Below, piece by piece: positions 24,016 to 35,220 of a stretch of 64,000 bases of DNA. Below the pieces are notes generated by a model. That model ran no database searches and was not told the DNA's origin. It worked only from the letters and a program-made list of their open reading frames with translations. Made by a program: the position numbers and the translations under genes. Positions within the stretch are counted from its first letter, which is position 1; each line of letters starts with the position of its first letter. Source of the DNA: an uncultured Clostridia bacterium (GTDB taxonomy: Bacteria; Bacillota; Clostridia; Christensenellales; UBA1242); the NCBI GenBank assembly GCA_947624415.1, contig CANQKH010000003.1:1-64000 (forward strand), given 5' to 3'.

Positions 24016-24044
24016 TTGTTTAAAAATGTAATTTATGTTATAAT
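24016..24044 (+). promoter_or_regulatory. Promoter of the topoisomerase pair with overlapping dyad
   Basis: TTGTTT (24016-24021), 17 bp, TATAAT (24039-24044). The -10 box sits in a perfect palindrome ATGTTAT-A-ATAACAT (24035-24049), a possible operator. Confidence 0.7.
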
Positions 24045-24072
24045 AACATAGATTAACATAAAGGAGTTTTGT

Positions 24073-26025
24073 ATGGCAGAAAAAAATTATGATGCAAAAG
24101 ATATAGTTGTTCTTGAGGGGCTTGATGCTGTTAGGTTGAGACCGGGAATGTATATAGGAACAACTGGTATAAAAGGTATGCACCATCTTTTGTGGGAAAT
24201 TGTTGATAATGCCATAGACGAAATTTCAAACGGGTATGGTGATACAATAAAAATCACTCTTGAACAAGATGGCTCTGCGACTGTTGAAGATAATGGAAGA
24301 GGTATACCTGTTGATGAACACCCAACACTTCATAAATCTGGTGTTGAAGTTGTTTATACAACGCTTCATGCAGGTGGTAAATTCAATAATGAAAATTATA
24401 AATTCTCTGGTGGATTACATGGTGTTGGTGCATCGGTTACAAATGCTCTATCAAAATGGTGTAAAGTTTGGGTATATAAGGGCGGACAAGAATACTTCAT
24501 TGAATTTCATTCTTATGCTGATGAAAATGGGAAAATGCATAGCGGAATACCTGTTGAGCCATTAAAGAAACTAGGAAAAACAAACAGGACAGGGACTAAG
24601 GTTTCGTTTTTGCCAGATAGCGATATGTTTGGGAATTTAAGGTTTAATTTTGATACAATTTGCACACGTGCGAGAGAACTTGCCTTTTTAAATAAAGGTT
24701 TGAAGATTGAACTTTATGACACAATAACAGGCAAAGAGGAAAAATATCATTATGAAGGTGGAATTGCAGATTTTGCAGAGTATTTAGTGGCAGAAAAGAC
24801 AAAATTATTTGCAAAACCCATTTATTTTCATGCAGAAGACAAAAATTTTGATTTAGAGGTTGCTGTAATTTACACTGACAGTTATACTGAAAATTCCTTT
24901 TCATTTGTAAATAATATTCCAACAATAGAGGGTGGAACTCATGAAACAGGTTTTCGCACAGCCTTCACAAAGGTCATGAACGATTTTGCAAGAACGAACA
25001 ATTTATTAAAGGAAAAAGAGCAAAATTTTCTGGGTGAAGATTTTAGAGAGGGTATAACAGTTGTATTAAATGTAAAGATGACAAATGTTCAGTTTGAGGG
25101 ACAAACAAAGACAAAACTGGGTAATCCTGAGGCGAGAACACTTGTTGAAAATTTAACCACGCGAGAACTTACAAGAATATTTGCAGAGAAAAAGAATGTT
25201 TCAACTGGCGAGATAATTATAGGAAAAGCCAAGGGTGCTGCAAAGGTTAGAGAGGCTGCAAAGAAGGCAAAGGAACTCACAAGGGCAAAAAATTCGGCAG
25301 AAAATTTTAATTTGGTTGGGAAACTGGCTGCTTCATCTTCAAAAAAAGGTTCGCAATGTGAATTATTCATAGTTGAAGGTGATTCGGCTGGAGGCACTGC
25401 AAAACAAGGTAGGGACAGGCGTTTTCAAGCAATTTTGCCTTTAAGAGGAAAGCCTTTAAATGCTGAGAAAAAGAGAATTGACCAAGTGCTTGCAAATGAG
25501 GAAATAAGGACTATTATTTCGGCATTAAATGCAGGTATGGGTGAGGAAATGGATTTAAGTTCTCTTAGATATCATAAAGTAATTATTTTAAGCGATGCTG
25601 ACCAAGACGGATTCCATATTAGAGCAATATTGTTAACATTTTTCTTTAGGTATATGCGAGCATTAATAAATGAAGGTCATGTTTATATAGGTCTTCCTCC
25701 ACTTTATAGGGTTTCTAAGAAAAATTATACTGAATATGTTTATTCGGATGCTGAGTTGCCAGAGGCAATAAACAGAGTCGGCAAGGGTTATGAACTTCAA
25801 AGATATAAAGGTTTAGGGGAAATGAACGCTGTTCAACTTTGGGAAACGACATTAGATCCAGAGCGAAGAAATTTAATTCAAGTTACGATTGAGGATGCGG
25901 CAGAGGCCGAGAAGATGATAACAACATTAATGGGTGATGATATAGATGCTAGAAAAGATTATATAAACGAGCATGCAAATTTTGATAGAGAAGATGACTT
26001 TCTCAAAAATTATAAAAAATTATAG
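24073..26025 (+). CDS. Type IIA DNA topoisomerase subunit B (GyrB/ParE family)
   Basis: The ATPase subunit of a gyrase or topoisomerase IV. It has a GHKL ATPase domain (VDNAIDE, EDNGRGIP, GGLHGVGASVVNAL-type motif), transducer (QTKTKLGNPEAR), TOPRIM (EGDSAGG, SDADQDG) and the tail RYKGLGEMNAVQLWETTLDP. 650 residues. Subunit-B sequence alone does not separate gyrase from topoisomerase IV, but the partner A subunit lacks a recognisable GyrA box, favouring a topo-IV-like pair. A 15-bp gap leads to the A subunit. Confidence 0.9.
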   Translation: MAEKNYDAKDIVVLEGLDAVRLRPGMYIGTTGIKGMHHLLWEIVDNAIDEISNGYGDTIKITLEQDGSATVEDNGRGIPVDEHPTLHKSGVEVVYTTLHAGGKFNNENYKFSGGLHGVGASVTNALSKWCKVWVYKGGQEYFIEFHSYADENGKMHSGIPVEPLKKLGKTNRTGTKVSFLPDSDMFGNLRFNFDTICTRARELAFLNKGLKIELYDTITGKEEKYHYEGGIADFAEYLVAEKTKLFAKPIYFHAEDKNFDLEVAVIYTDSYTENSFSFVNNIPTIEGGTHETGFRTAFTKVMNDFARTNNLLKEKEQNFLGEDFREGITVVLNVKMTNVQFEGQTKTKLGNPEARTLVENLTTRELTRIFAEKKNVSTGEIIIGKAKGAAKVREAAKKAKELTRAKNSAENFNLVGKLAASSSKKGSQCELFIVEGDSAGGTAKQGRDRRFQAILPLRGKPLNAEKKRIDQVLANEEIRTIISALNAGMGEEMDLSSLRYHKVIILSDADQDGFHIRAILLTFFFRYMRALINEGHVYIGLPPLYRVSKKNYTEYVYSDAELPEAINRVGKGYELQRYKGLGEMNAVQLWETTLDPERRNLIQVTIEDAAEAEKMITTLMGDDIDARKDYINEHANFDREDDFLKNYKKL

Positions 26026-26040
26026 GATTTAGGAGAAAAT

Positions 26041-28554
26041 ATGCAAGAAAAAGATAACTTTAAGCAATCAAAAACGAACTATGGCGATGATGAAAAAAGG
26101 GATTCGAATGAAATTGCAAATCAGGAACTTAACGAAAATGAAGGCGGAAATAACGGAAGTGGTGTAAAAGGCATTATATTTAAAAGTGTAAGCGAAGTTT
26201 TGCATGATTCAATGATTCCATACACAGAACACGTTGTGCTTGATAGAGCGTTGCCAAGGGTTGAAGATGGTTTAAAGCCAGTTCAGCGAAGAATACTTTA
26301 TACTATGTTGGAACTTGGCGTAAGTCCTGACAAGCCACACAGAAAATCGGCAAGAATTGTCGGTGATTGCTTGGGTAAATATCATCCACATGGAGATAGT
26401 TCTGTTTATGATGCTATGTGTAGAATGGCACAAGATTGGGTTGAACGAGCACCGCTTGTCGATGGACACGGAAACTTTGGTTCAGTTGACGGTGATTCTC
26501 CAGCGGCTATGCGTTATACCGAGGCACGATTAACTCCGCTTGCAATGGAGATAATGAGGGATATAGAGAAGGACACCGTAAGGTGGAGTTTAAACTTTGA
26601 TGATTCACTTAAAGAGCCTGATATAATGCCGGGTAGATTTCCAAATTTACTTGTAAATGGTGCAACGGGGATAGCGGTTGGTGTTGCAACAAACATTCCA
26701 CCTCACAATTTAGGTGAAGCGATAGATGGTGTAGTTGCATATATTAATAATCCAAATATAAAGATAGAAGAACTTATGAAAATAATTAAAGCCCCAGATT
26801 TTCCATCTGGAGGTATAATTATTTCTCAAGATGACGGGCTAGAGCAGGCATATAAGACAGGAAAAGGCAAGATATTGATAAGGGCAAAAGTTGTCATAGA
26901 GCAAATTGGTGATAAGAGTGCCTTAATAATCAAAGAATTGCCATATCAAGTAAATAAGGCACAATTATTGCAAAAGATAGCAGAACTAAAAGAGACAAAT
27001 AAAGAGAAATTGTCGGCAATTACAGAGATTGCCGATGAATCTGACAGAACAACTGGCATGAGAGGGGTAATAAAACTCAAAAAGGATTCAAACCCACAGA
27101 ATATACTTGAATTTTTGTTTAAATCTACAAACTTGCAAATATCATATGGTATAAATATGGTTGCAATTGCAGACGGAAAGCCAAAACTATTAAATCTTTT
27201 GGATATAGTTGCATATTACGCACAATATCAACGAGAAATAATAGTAAGAAGAACAAAATTTGACTTAAACGTAGCAAAAGAGAGGGCTCATATTGTAGAG
27301 GGGCTGTTGATAGCCATAAAGAATATAGATGAAGTTATAAAAATAATTAAAAAATCGGCAACGGCAACAGAGGCAAAACAGCGTTTGAGGGATAGATTTG
27401 AACTTTCTGAAAAACAGGCTCAGGCAATACTTGATATGCGACTTGCCAGACTTGTTCACCTTGAAGTTGACAAACTTGAGGAAGAACTCAAAGAATTAAA
27501 GGCTAAGATAAAAGAATATGAAGAAATCCTTGGCTCAAAGAAATTGCAATACGAAGTTGTAAAACGAGAAATTCTTGAAATAAAGAAAAATTATAATTCG
27601 GCAAGAAAGACGTCGATAATGTCAAGTTCTGCAATAAAATTAGAACAGGAGAAAGAAGAGGAAGAAGAAGTAAAGAATTATGTTTTTGCCATATCGGCAG
27701 GGGGGACTATAAAGAAGGTTACAACAAAGAATTTTGCAATGTCTCAAAAAGTAATTGGAGAAAATACTGTTGTAGGCGACCTTGCAAAACAGGTGGAGAA
27801 TTACACATCGCTTGAAGAAATAATGATTTTCACAAATATGGGAAATGTAATTAAATGCAAGGTAAAAGACATAAAAGAGTGCAAGTGGCGAGATAAAGGT
27901 AATTCGCTTTTGTCAATAGAAAAGACATCTGGACTAAATGAAATTCCAATTGCAATGTTTAGGCCAACTGATAAAGGAAGTGTGCTTTTTATGACCAAAA
28001 AGGGTATGGTAAAGAAGAGTGAAATGAAGGAACTTCTCACCACAAAATCCTTCTATCAAGTTTGCAAATTAAATGAAGGTGATGAGGTCATATCAGTGGA
28101 ATTAGACAAGAAGGGAAAAAGCATTTTGATGTTGACACGTGAAGGTATGGCACTTAATTTTGAAAAGGGTGATATACCAACTCAATTAAGAATATCAATA
28201 GGCGTAAAGGGTATGAATATAGAAGACGGCGATGATGTTATATTCGCCTCGCAAGTAGATTTCAGTCATGTAATTTCAGTTACAGAAAATGGTTATATAA
28301 AGAAAATGAAAGTTGAACAGTTCCCAATTTCGCAAAGATATAGAAAGGGTTTGAAATATGTAACATTCTCTAAGGGGGCAAAGGATGTGGCATTTGCAAC
28401 ATCGGCACAGGGCAATGTAACCCTTGCTGTAGATTTTGGTTTAAAAATATTACCACTAGACACAAAGAAGTTGCCAGAAAGTGAAAGAACGGCGATTGGA
28501 AATGAAGTAATAAAGAAAAACTTCTTATCAATAAATAAATTGCTAGATTTATAA
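26041..28554 (+). CDS. Type IIA DNA topoisomerase subunit A (ParC-like GyrA/ParC family)
   Basis: The cleavage subunit. The first 45 residues are an acidic low-complexity extension. The core begins [19 protein letters not shown] and includes [12 protein letters not shown] with the quinolone-site Ser and Asp in the sensitive form, then the catalytic tyrosine in [10 protein letters not shown]. The C-terminal pinwheel has about six blades, but I find no GyrA box (QRRGGKG): the corresponding place reads MSQKVIGEN. The box is needed for DNA wrapping and negative supercoiling, so decatenation or relaxation is the more likely activity. 837 residues. Confidence 0.88.
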   Translation: MQEKDNFKQSKTNYGDDEKRDSNEIANQELNENEGGNNGSGVKGIIFKSVSEVLHDSMIPYTEHVVLDRALPRVEDGLKPVQRRILYTMLELGVSPDKPHRKSARIVGDCLGKYHPHGDSSVYDAMCRMAQDWVERAPLVDGHGNFGSVDGDSPAAMRYTEARLTPLAMEIMRDIEKDTVRWSLNFDDSLKEPDIMPGRFPNLLVNGATGIAVGVATNIPPHNLGEAIDGVVAYINNPNIKIEELMKIIKAPDFPSGGIIISQDDGLEQAYKTGKGKILIRAKVVIEQIGDKSALIIKELPYQVNKAQLLQKIAELKETNKEKLSAITEIADESDRTTGMRGVIKLKKDSNPQNILEFLFKSTNLQISYGINMVAIADGKPKLLNLLDIVAYYAQYQREIIVRRTKFDLNVAKERAHIVEGLLIAIKNIDEVIKIIKKSATATEAKQRLRDRFELSEKQAQAILDMRLARLVHLEVDKLEEELKELKAKIKEYEEILGSKKLQYEVVKREILEIKKNYNSARKTSIMSSSAIKLEQEKEEEEEVKNYVFAISAGGTIKKVTTKNFAMSQKVIGENTVVGDLAKQVENYTSLEEIMIFTNMGNVIKCKVKDIKECKWRDKGNSLLSIEKTSGLNEIPIAMFRPTDKGSVLFMTKKGMVKKSEMKELLTTKSFYQVCKLNEGDEVISVELDKKGKSILMLTREGMALNFEKGDIPTQLRISIGVKGMNIEDGDDVIFASQVDFSHVISVTENGYIKKMKVEQFPISQRYRKGLKYVTFSKGAKDVAFATSAQGNVTLAVDFGLKILPLDTKKLPESERTAIGNEVIKKNFLSINKLLDL

Positions 28555-28617
28555 AAAGAACAAGATACTGTATTATGTATAACAAAATTCCTACAATATA
28601 TTGTATAAAAATCAAAT

Positions 28618-28647
28618 GGACACTTATAATTAAGTGCCCTTTTTTTT
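28618..28647 (+). terminator. Terminator of the topoisomerase operon
   Basis: GGACACTTA (28618-28626) pairs with TAAGTGCCC (28631-28639), one mismatch, followed by eight T. The rest of the 28555-28825 gap shows nothing recognisable. Confidence 0.75.
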
Positions 28648-28825
28648 AATTTAATCAAATCAAAAATATTGATTTAAAGTTTAAGACATGAATAATTAGA
28701 AACTTTGGCAAATATAATATGGTGAGATAAAAGGTCGAACAAATTATACAAAAATCGAGTTTTATCGACAATAAACACATTGGAAAATTTTTAATTTCGA
28801 TGTATCATTAAAAGCGAGGTTGGTA

Positions 28826-29590
28826 ATGCCATTTTGTGTTATCAAATCAAAAACAATTAAATTATTTTTAGTTATGGCTATGGTTGTTGCTCTCTTAGCG
28901 ATATCATATGAAGGAGGGGCATCGGCACTTGTTTGGCTTGGCAATTCTTCAAGGCTTGTTCCTGTTTACAGGGTTGAGTGCGAAGAAAAGCAAGTCGCGA
29001 TTTCTTTTGATGCGGCATGGGGTGCAGATAAAACTCAAGAGATTATAGATGTGCTTAAAGAGTATGATTGTGGTGGGACGTTTTTCCTTGTAGGCTTTTG
29101 GGTTGATAAATATCCTGATATGGTTAAGGCAATTGACGAAGCGGGACTGGAAATAGGGACTCACTCAAACACCCATCCCGACATGGCTAAACTTTCAGAA
29201 TCTACGATAAGAAGCGAACTGGAAACCTCAATGAATAAGATTACAAATATAACAGGCAAAAAAGTTGAAGTGTTCCGCCCACCATATGGCTCATATAACA
29301 ACACTTTAATTAAAACTTGTGAAAGTTTGAATCTTATACCAATTCAATGGGATGTTGACACATTGGACTGGAAAGGGTTGACGGCAGGCGAGGTTACGAA
29401 AAGAGTTATGGATAAAACCCAAAGTGGTTCAATTATATTGATGCATAATAATGCCGATCATGTAATTGACTCATTGAGACTAACACTTGATTATTTAACA
29501 AAAAGCGGATATAAAGTAACTTCTGTTGGGAATTTAATTTACAAGCAGGATTATACAATAGATGCAAACGGCATACAACACAAAAAATAA
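28826..29590 (+). CDS. Polysaccharide deacetylase, PdaB/YlxY-like
   Basis: A NodB-domain enzyme anchored by an N-terminal hydrophobic segment (about residues 11-32). Motif 1 is SFDAAWG, the variant seen in the PdaB/YlxY sporulation branch rather than the usual TFDDG. Motif 2 is THSNTHPDM and motif 3 RPPYGSYN, with later WDVDTLDW and ILMHNN. It probably deacetylates peptidoglycan or a related wall polymer. The start at 28826 follows GCGAGG; an in-frame TTG at 28820 is less likely. It shares an operon with the SSB-like gene. A PdaB-type gene hints at spore-forming ancestry, nothing more. Confidence 0.85.
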   Translation: MPFCVIKSKTIKLFLVMAMVVALLAISYEGGASALVWLGNSSRLVPVYRVECEEKQVAISFDAAWGADKTQEIIDVLKEYDCGGTFFLVGFWVDKYPDMVKAIDEAGLEIGTHSNTHPDMAKLSESTIRSELETSMNKITNITGKKVEVFRPPYGSYNNTLIKTCESLNLIPIQWDVDTLDWKGLTAGEVTKRVMDKTQSGSIILMHNNADHVIDSLRLTLDYLTKSGYKVTSVGNLIYKQDYTIDANGIQHKK

Positions 29591-29607
29591 AAGGAGCAAA
29601 CTAAAAG

Positions 29608-30267
29608 ATGAGTTATACTACGATAAATAAACCTAATAATAGAGGAAGACTTAAAGGAACTTTATTAGAGAAGGTGGAAGCACAGTATCAAGTTGAAGAT
29701 GAAGTTTTTTACGAAGGGAAAATAGTGGTAGACAGACTATCAGGCTCGCAGGATATAATACCATTTACAATATCAGAAAAAATAATAAAAGCATACAATT
29801 TAAAGTTGGAAAAGGGTGAAATTATATGCTTTATTGGTGAACTCCGTTCATACAACAAAATGGAGGAGGGACACAGCCGCTTAGTATTGTCATTTTTCGT
29901 GAAGGAAGTGGTTGAGGGCGAAGAGGAGTCAATAAACGAACTTTCGCTCACAGGTTATATTTGTAAAGAGCCAGTTTACAGGACAACTCCATTTAACAGG
30001 CAGATTTGTGATGTGCTGCTTGCAGTTAATAGAAACAATTACAATCGATCTGATTATATTCCTTGCATATTGTGGGGGCGAAACGCAAAACTTGTTCAAA
30101 GCCAAAGAGTGGGGACAAAATTGATAGTTTATGGCAGAATACAATCAAGGTTATATAGAAAAGATTTAGGCGAGGGGGTAACTGAGGAGCGAACGGCATA
30201 TGAGGTATCAATACAAAAAATAGAGATAGTTGAGAATGAAGAGATTTCTTCTCAAGGGCTAGCATAA
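29608..30267 (+). CDS. Double-OB single-stranded-DNA-binding-like protein
   Basis: A 219-residue protein. The C-terminal half (about 110-210) is a recognisable SSB-type OB fold (NELSLTGYICKEPVYRTTPF, VLLAVNRNNYN, YIPCILWGRNAKL, GTKLIVYGRIQSRLY). The N-terminal half (about 20-105) looks like a second, more diverged OB fold. The canonical acidic tip of SSB (DDIPF) is missing. It is therefore probably a paralogue with a special role rather than the replication SSB. It is downstream of the deacetylase and ends in a bidirectional terminator. Confidence 0.7.
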   Translation: MSYTTINKPNNRGRLKGTLLEKVEAQYQVEDEVFYEGKIVVDRLSGSQDIIPFTISEKIIKAYNLKLEKGEIICFIGELRSYNKMEEGHSRLVLSFFVKEVVEGEEESINELSLTGYICKEPVYRTTPFNRQICDVLLAVNRNNYNRSDYIPCILWGRNAKLVQSQRVGTKLIVYGRIQSRLYRKDLGEGVTEERTAYEVSIQKIEIVENEEISSQGLA

Positions 30268-30269
30268 AT

Positions 30270-30318
30270 AAAAAAAGTGCTTAAAATAACCAAATTTAGG
30301 TTAAATAAAAGCACTTTT
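30270..30318. terminator. Bidirectional terminator
   Basis: AAAAAGTGCTT pairs with AAGCACTTTTT with an inner TAACC/GGTTA stem, between convergent genes. Confidence 0.85.
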
Positions 30319-31080
30319 TTAATACTCATTGCAAAATTCTTGAAATAGAGATAAAACTTGCAAATATCTATATTTTAATGAGGAAGAGTAAGTTTGTTCT
30401 ATCGAAAGCCTTTCATCATTTAACAATTGTTTTGCTGTATTCACCACTCGTTCTTGCAGTTTTTGAAGAGTTTCGAGAGGTTTTGGACAAGGACTAGGGA
30501 AAAGCGTGTCAAAGTTTGCATAAATGGTGTTAATTTTATTTATAGTTGCATTAACGGAAAGTTTCGCTGTTGTGTCATTATAAACATTGGTGTCAATACT
30601 TACGGCAATATCAAAAATTGAAGAATAGAATGTTTCACAAATTGCAAGTGATTTATTTAAGACTTTCTTTTCTTCATTAGAGAAATTGCCATCAATTTTG
30701 ACTCTTTTAAATTTTACAGAGAAAATTTCACAATCAATGCCATAATCTTGCTTTATACTTATTTGTTTTAATTGTGCATCATTTTTGTTTAAATAGGCAC
30801 TAGATAAAACATGATAATAGTCATCATATTTCCAAACAAAAGCTCCAGCACCTTCCTTTTGATAGTCTTGAGTTGTTGCTTCTGCCTCTTTTTCCACCTT
30901 TGATTTTGAAAGTGAAAGCATGAAATATTCAATTTCATTTGAAGATACCTCATCACTATTTGAATTTGCACTTAAAAGGGCAATTGAAATATAGTTTGCC
31001 ACAATTACACAAGCGATAAAAATCAGCACCAAAATTAATATTATAAAAAATTTTTTGCTTTTTGATGAATTTTTTGTCAT
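30319..31080 (-). CDS. Membrane-anchored protein of unknown function
   Basis: The start at 31080 (MTKNSSKSKKFF) is preferred over the longer frame, which would need a TTG and run into the groES regulatory region. A basic cytoplasmic N-terminus precedes one transmembrane helix (about 10-35, FFIILILVLIFIACVIVANYIS). The remaining 215 residues are extracellular, with a helical C-terminal half. I do not recognise the family. Confidence 0.65.
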   Translation of the reverse strand: MTKNSSKSKKFFIILILVLIFIACVIVANYISIALLSANSNSDEVSSNEIEYFMLSLSKSKVEKEAEATTQDYQKEGAGAFVWKYDDYYHVLSSAYLNKNDAQLKQISIKQDYGIDCEIFSVKFKRVKIDGNFSNEEKKVLNKSLAICETFYSSIFDIAVSIDTNVYNDTTAKLSVNATINKINTIYANFDTLFPSPCPKPLETLQKLQERVVNTAKQLLNDERLSIEQTYSSSLKYRYLQVLSLFQEFCNEY

Positions 31081-31136
31081 TGAACCTTGATTTTTCCTTT
31101 TATAGTGTTGTATTACTATATTGTATGACAAAAAAG

Positions 31137-31164
31137 TGCAAACTATGAGGTTAAAAAGTTTGCA
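31137..31164. promoter_or_regulatory. Inverted repeat upstream of the groESL promoter
   Basis: TGCAAACT (31137-31144) and AGTTTGCA (31157-31164) are perfect reverse complements 12 bases apart. They lie just upstream of the groES -35 box. No CIRCE element (TTAGCACTC-N9-GAGTGCTAA) is present, so this may be the operator of another heat-shock regulator. Confidence 0.45.
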
Positions 31165-31170
31165 AATTTG

Positions 31171-31199
31171 TTTACAACGAAATAAAAAAGTAGTAAAAT
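31171..31199 (+). promoter_or_regulatory. Promoter of groESL
   Basis: TTTACA (31171-31176), 17 bp, TAAAAT (31194-31199), start near 31206, then AAAGGAGG before groES. Confidence 0.7.
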
Positions 31200-31225
31200 T
31201 AATATGTTGGATTAAAGGAGGAAAA

Positions 31226-31510
31226 ATGAAAATAAAACCATTATTTGACAGAGTGGTGCTTTCTCCACTAGAAAATGAAAGCGAAACAAAAGGAGGTATA
31301 CTTCTTCCAATGGCGGCACAGGAAAAATCTCAACTTGCAAAGGTTGTTGCGGTTGGAAGTGGTGAAAGTATAGATGGCAAACAAATAGGAATGCAGGTAA
31401 AAGTTGGAGACAAAGTGCTTTATGGGAAATATTCAGGGACAGAGATAACAATAGATGAAGAAAAATATGTTGTTGTTCGTCAACCTGATATATTAGCAAT
31501 TATTGATTAG
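31226..31510 (+). CDS. groES: Co-chaperonin GroES
   Basis: A 94-residue Cpn10 with IKPLFDRVVLSP, the mobile loop ESETKGGILLP and the base VLYGKYSGTEI. The start follows AAAGGAGG; the longer in-frame extension upstream overlaps the promoter and is rejected. The lid of the GroEL folding chamber. groEL follows after nine bases. Confidence 0.96.
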   Translation: MKIKPLFDRVVLSPLENESETKGGILLPMAAQEKSQLAKVVAVGSGESIDGKQIGMQVKVGDKVLYGKYSGTEITIDEEKYVVVRQPDILAIID

Positions 31511-31519
31511 GAGGAATAA

Positions 31520-33139
<1,620 letters not shown>

Positions 33140-33210
33140 AATTTGACAGGGTGAAAAATTCTACTAATCAAATCTCTTTGACATTCATTGATGTAAGAGG
33201 TATTTAATCA

Positions 33211-33240
33211 AAAAATGATAGCAAATTTGCTATCATTTTT
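33211..33240. terminator. Bidirectional terminator between groEL and the SDR gene
   Basis: A perfect palindrome with AAAAATGATAGCAAA paired to TTTGCTATCATTTTT. The minus-strand arm overlaps the stop codon of the SDR gene (33235-33233). Confidence 0.9.
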
Positions 33241-34021
33241 CTATATAGAACAATTTTGTCATAACTTTTATAACCCATGATTTTGGGAAAAACTTTTGGA
33301 CTTGATATAAAACCTTATTTCTTGCCCCCATAACATATTGAGGCTTTAATTTCTTTTTGTTTATAATTTTAACAAGAATTTTAGTTGCTTTTTCAACGCT
33401 CATTCTCTTATCTTCACGCGAGTCTATTCTTTGGGCAGACCTCGTTATTGCTTCTCCATATCTTTCATTGGTTACAAAACTTTTTTCTCTGTTTTTTGTA
33501 AAGTTTGTTTTTATGTCGCAAGGGCAGATTGCTGTAACTTGAATTTTTGTTTTGCAAAGTTCCATTCTAAGACAATCACTTAAACTGCTCACTGCTGCCT
33601 TGCTGGAACAATAGAAAGCCCGGAAAGGGAGAGGGAACAATGCGCAAGCGGAAGAAATGTTTATAATTTTTCCATCTTCACGCATAAGGGGAAGACTGCA
33701 CTGGATACAATTTACCACGCCCATAACATTTACATCATATTCTTTTTGAATTTTGTTGTTGTCGATAAGTTCAATAGCACCTGACAATCCAAAGCCGGCA
33801 CAAGGGATTAAAATATCAATTTTATCAATTTTTTTTGCGATTTCATTAAATATAGCATGGACGGTTTCATAATTTGAAACATCACAGTTATAGTCATCAT
33901 CTGCAAGGCTTATTCCAATAACATTGTCTCCTTGTGAAGTAAAATAATTTCTTAAAGATTGACCGATACCACTAGAAGAGCCTGTAATAATTATATTTTT
34001 TACTTTTTTTTCTTTTTTCAT
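33233..34021 (-). CDS. Short-chain dehydrogenase/reductase
   Basis: A classical SDR of 262 residues with the nucleotide-binding TGSSSGIG near 13-20, the NAG-like PCAGFG, Ser in NISSACA and the active-site YCSSK. The cofactor is NAD(P)H. The substrate cannot be told; the C-terminus is longer and basic, with a hydrophobic end, as in membrane-associated short-chain reductases. Monocistronic. Confidence 0.88.
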   Translation of the reverse strand: MKKEKKVKNIIITGSSSGIGQSLRNYFTSQGDNVIGISLADDDYNCDVSNYETVHAIFNEIAKKIDKIDILIPCAGFGLSGAIELIDNNKIQKEYDVNVMGVVNCIQCSLPLMREDGKIINISSACALFPLPFRAFYCSSKAAVSSLSDCLRMELCKTKIQVTAICPCDIKTNFTKNREKSFVTNERYGEAITRSAQRIDSREDKRMSVEKATKILVKIINKKKLKPQYVMGARNKVLYQVQKFFPKSWVIKVMTKLFYIEK

Positions 34022-34137
34022 GTTTTTTCTCCATAATATAAATACGATAATAGTATATAATATTTAGTGAAAAAAGCAAAATAATTTGACAATAATTTTT
34101 ATAAATGCTACAATGATTTATTGTAAATGGAGGCATA

Positions 34138-34605
34138 ATGAATAAAACAAAGAAGATTTTAATTTTAATTGCCGCAATTTTCAGCATAGCGGATGTTGGG
34201 CTTAGTATATATGATATAGTAACATTTTTCATGGCAAAGCCAGAGACTAGACCTGCAGTATTTTATGTTGTTTTTAGTTTTATTGAAATTGCAGCATCGG
34301 TGGCGGTTGCTGTGTTACTTATAATGTCAATATGGAAGAATGGGACGTTGTTTAGGTCAAGGTATGGTTTATATGTAACGGCGCTTGTAATTTCAATAAT
34401 TATGAATTTAATTTCAATAACATCTTTGCTATTAATAATAACAATCTTCTTATCTGATTGGGAGTGGGTAAAACCAAAAGATGAGCCAGTAGTCAAGGGT
34501 TCACAAAGGGAAAAAGAGCAGTTGATTGCAAATTTAAGGGACAGACACAATAAGGGTGAGTTAAGTGATGAGGAATTTCAGGAGGAACTTGCAAAATTAT
34601 TGTAA
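34138..34605 (+). CDS. Membrane protein with SHOCT-like C-terminus
   Basis: Three or four transmembrane helices (about 7-30, 40-65, 75-105) followed by a soluble tail ending in LRDRHNKGELSDEEFQEELAKLL, which matches the SHOCT short C-terminal domain (helical hairpin with G-x-[IL]-[ST]-xEEF). Role unknown. Starts after TGGAGGC. Confidence 0.7.
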   Translation: MNKTKKILILIAAIFSIADVGLSIYDIVTFFMAKPETRPAVFYVVFSFIEIAASVAVAVLLIMSIWKNGTLFRSRYGLYVTALVISIIMNLISITSLLLIITIFLSDWEWVKPKDEPVVKGSQREKEQLIANLRDRHNKGELSDEEFQEELAKLL

Positions 34606-34672
34606 AAATTTATAACTTTTATAAAAATTTAATATAGAAATATAAGCAAATAGAGATATTGAAAAAAGCAAC

Positions 34673-34702
34673 AAAAAAGGGAGTGTTAATTCACTTCCTT
34701 TT
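34673..34702 (-). terminator. Terminator overlapping the 3' end of tadA
   Basis: AAAGGGAGTG (34676-34685) pairs with CACTTCCTTT (34692-34701), one G-U. The tadA stop codon is in the loop, and six A on the plus strand supply the U tail. Confidence 0.75.
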
Positions 34703-35141
34703 GTCGTTTTTCCTTAAAAAATTGTGTTAAAAGTTGAGAAATATCGCTTTCAAGCGTATTGTCAAACTCAACTTCAACTTTGTGATTAAGCCTTACGCTT
34801 CCTAAAATATTTTCGCAAAGATTGTCGCCACTGCTTTTTTCTTTGCATCCATAAACCACTTTTTTAATTCTTGCCGCCGAAATAGCCCCTGCACACATAG
34901 GGCAGGGTTCAAGTGAAACATACATTATGGCATTTTCAAGCCTCCAAGATTTAAGTTTTCGACAGGCCTTGTCAATGGCAATTATTTCTGCATGCATTAA
35001 TGCGTTTTGTTTGCTTTCTCTTTTGTTGAAGCCCCTTGAAATAATCTTTCCATCGCATACAATTACAGCACCTATTGGCACTTCTCCCAGAGCATAAGCC
35101 TTTTTTGCTTCTTTGAAGGCATCATTCATAAAATTATGCAT
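34686..35141 (-). CDS. tadA: tRNA-specific adenosine deaminase TadA
   Basis: Converts A34 of tRNA-Arg(ACG) to inosine. The zinc and catalytic residues are His50 and Glu52 (HAE) and Cys80/Cys83 (PCPMCAGA). 151 residues, normal. No Shine-Dalgarno precedes the ATG; TAGAAT ends six bases upstream of it, so the mRNA may be leaderless. Confidence 0.93.
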   Translation of the reverse strand: MHNFMNDAFKEAKKAYALGEVPIGAVIVCDGKIISRGFNKRESKQNALMHAEIIAIDKACRKLKSWRLENAIMYVSLEPCPMCAGAISAARIKKVVYGCKEKSSGDNLCENILGSVRLNHKVEVEFDNTLESDISQLLTQFFKEKRQKEVN

Positions 35142-35184
35142 GGAATAATTCTAGTAAAAAAATTGAAAAAAGTAAAGGCTTTTC

Positions 35185-35213
35185 TTGTGTTTTGCAAAGA
35201 AATATTGTATAAT
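35185..35213 (+). promoter_or_regulatory. Promoter of the first CPBP gene, apparently leaderless
   Basis: TTGTGT (35185-35190), 17 bp, TATAAT (35208-35213), then seven bases to the ATG at 35221. No ribosome binding site. Confidence 0.65.
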
Positions 35214-35220
35214 AGAAAAC

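Noticed and set aside
24073-28554. Replication origin next to gyrB-gyrA
   Set aside because: No dnaA, dnaN, recF or DnaA-box cluster is seen; the neighbours are murG and a deacetylase gene.
31081-31131. Longer N-terminus of the membrane protein ending at 30319
   Set aside because: It would need a TTG start overlapping the groES upstream region; ATG at 31080 gives a normal membrane-anchor N-terminus.
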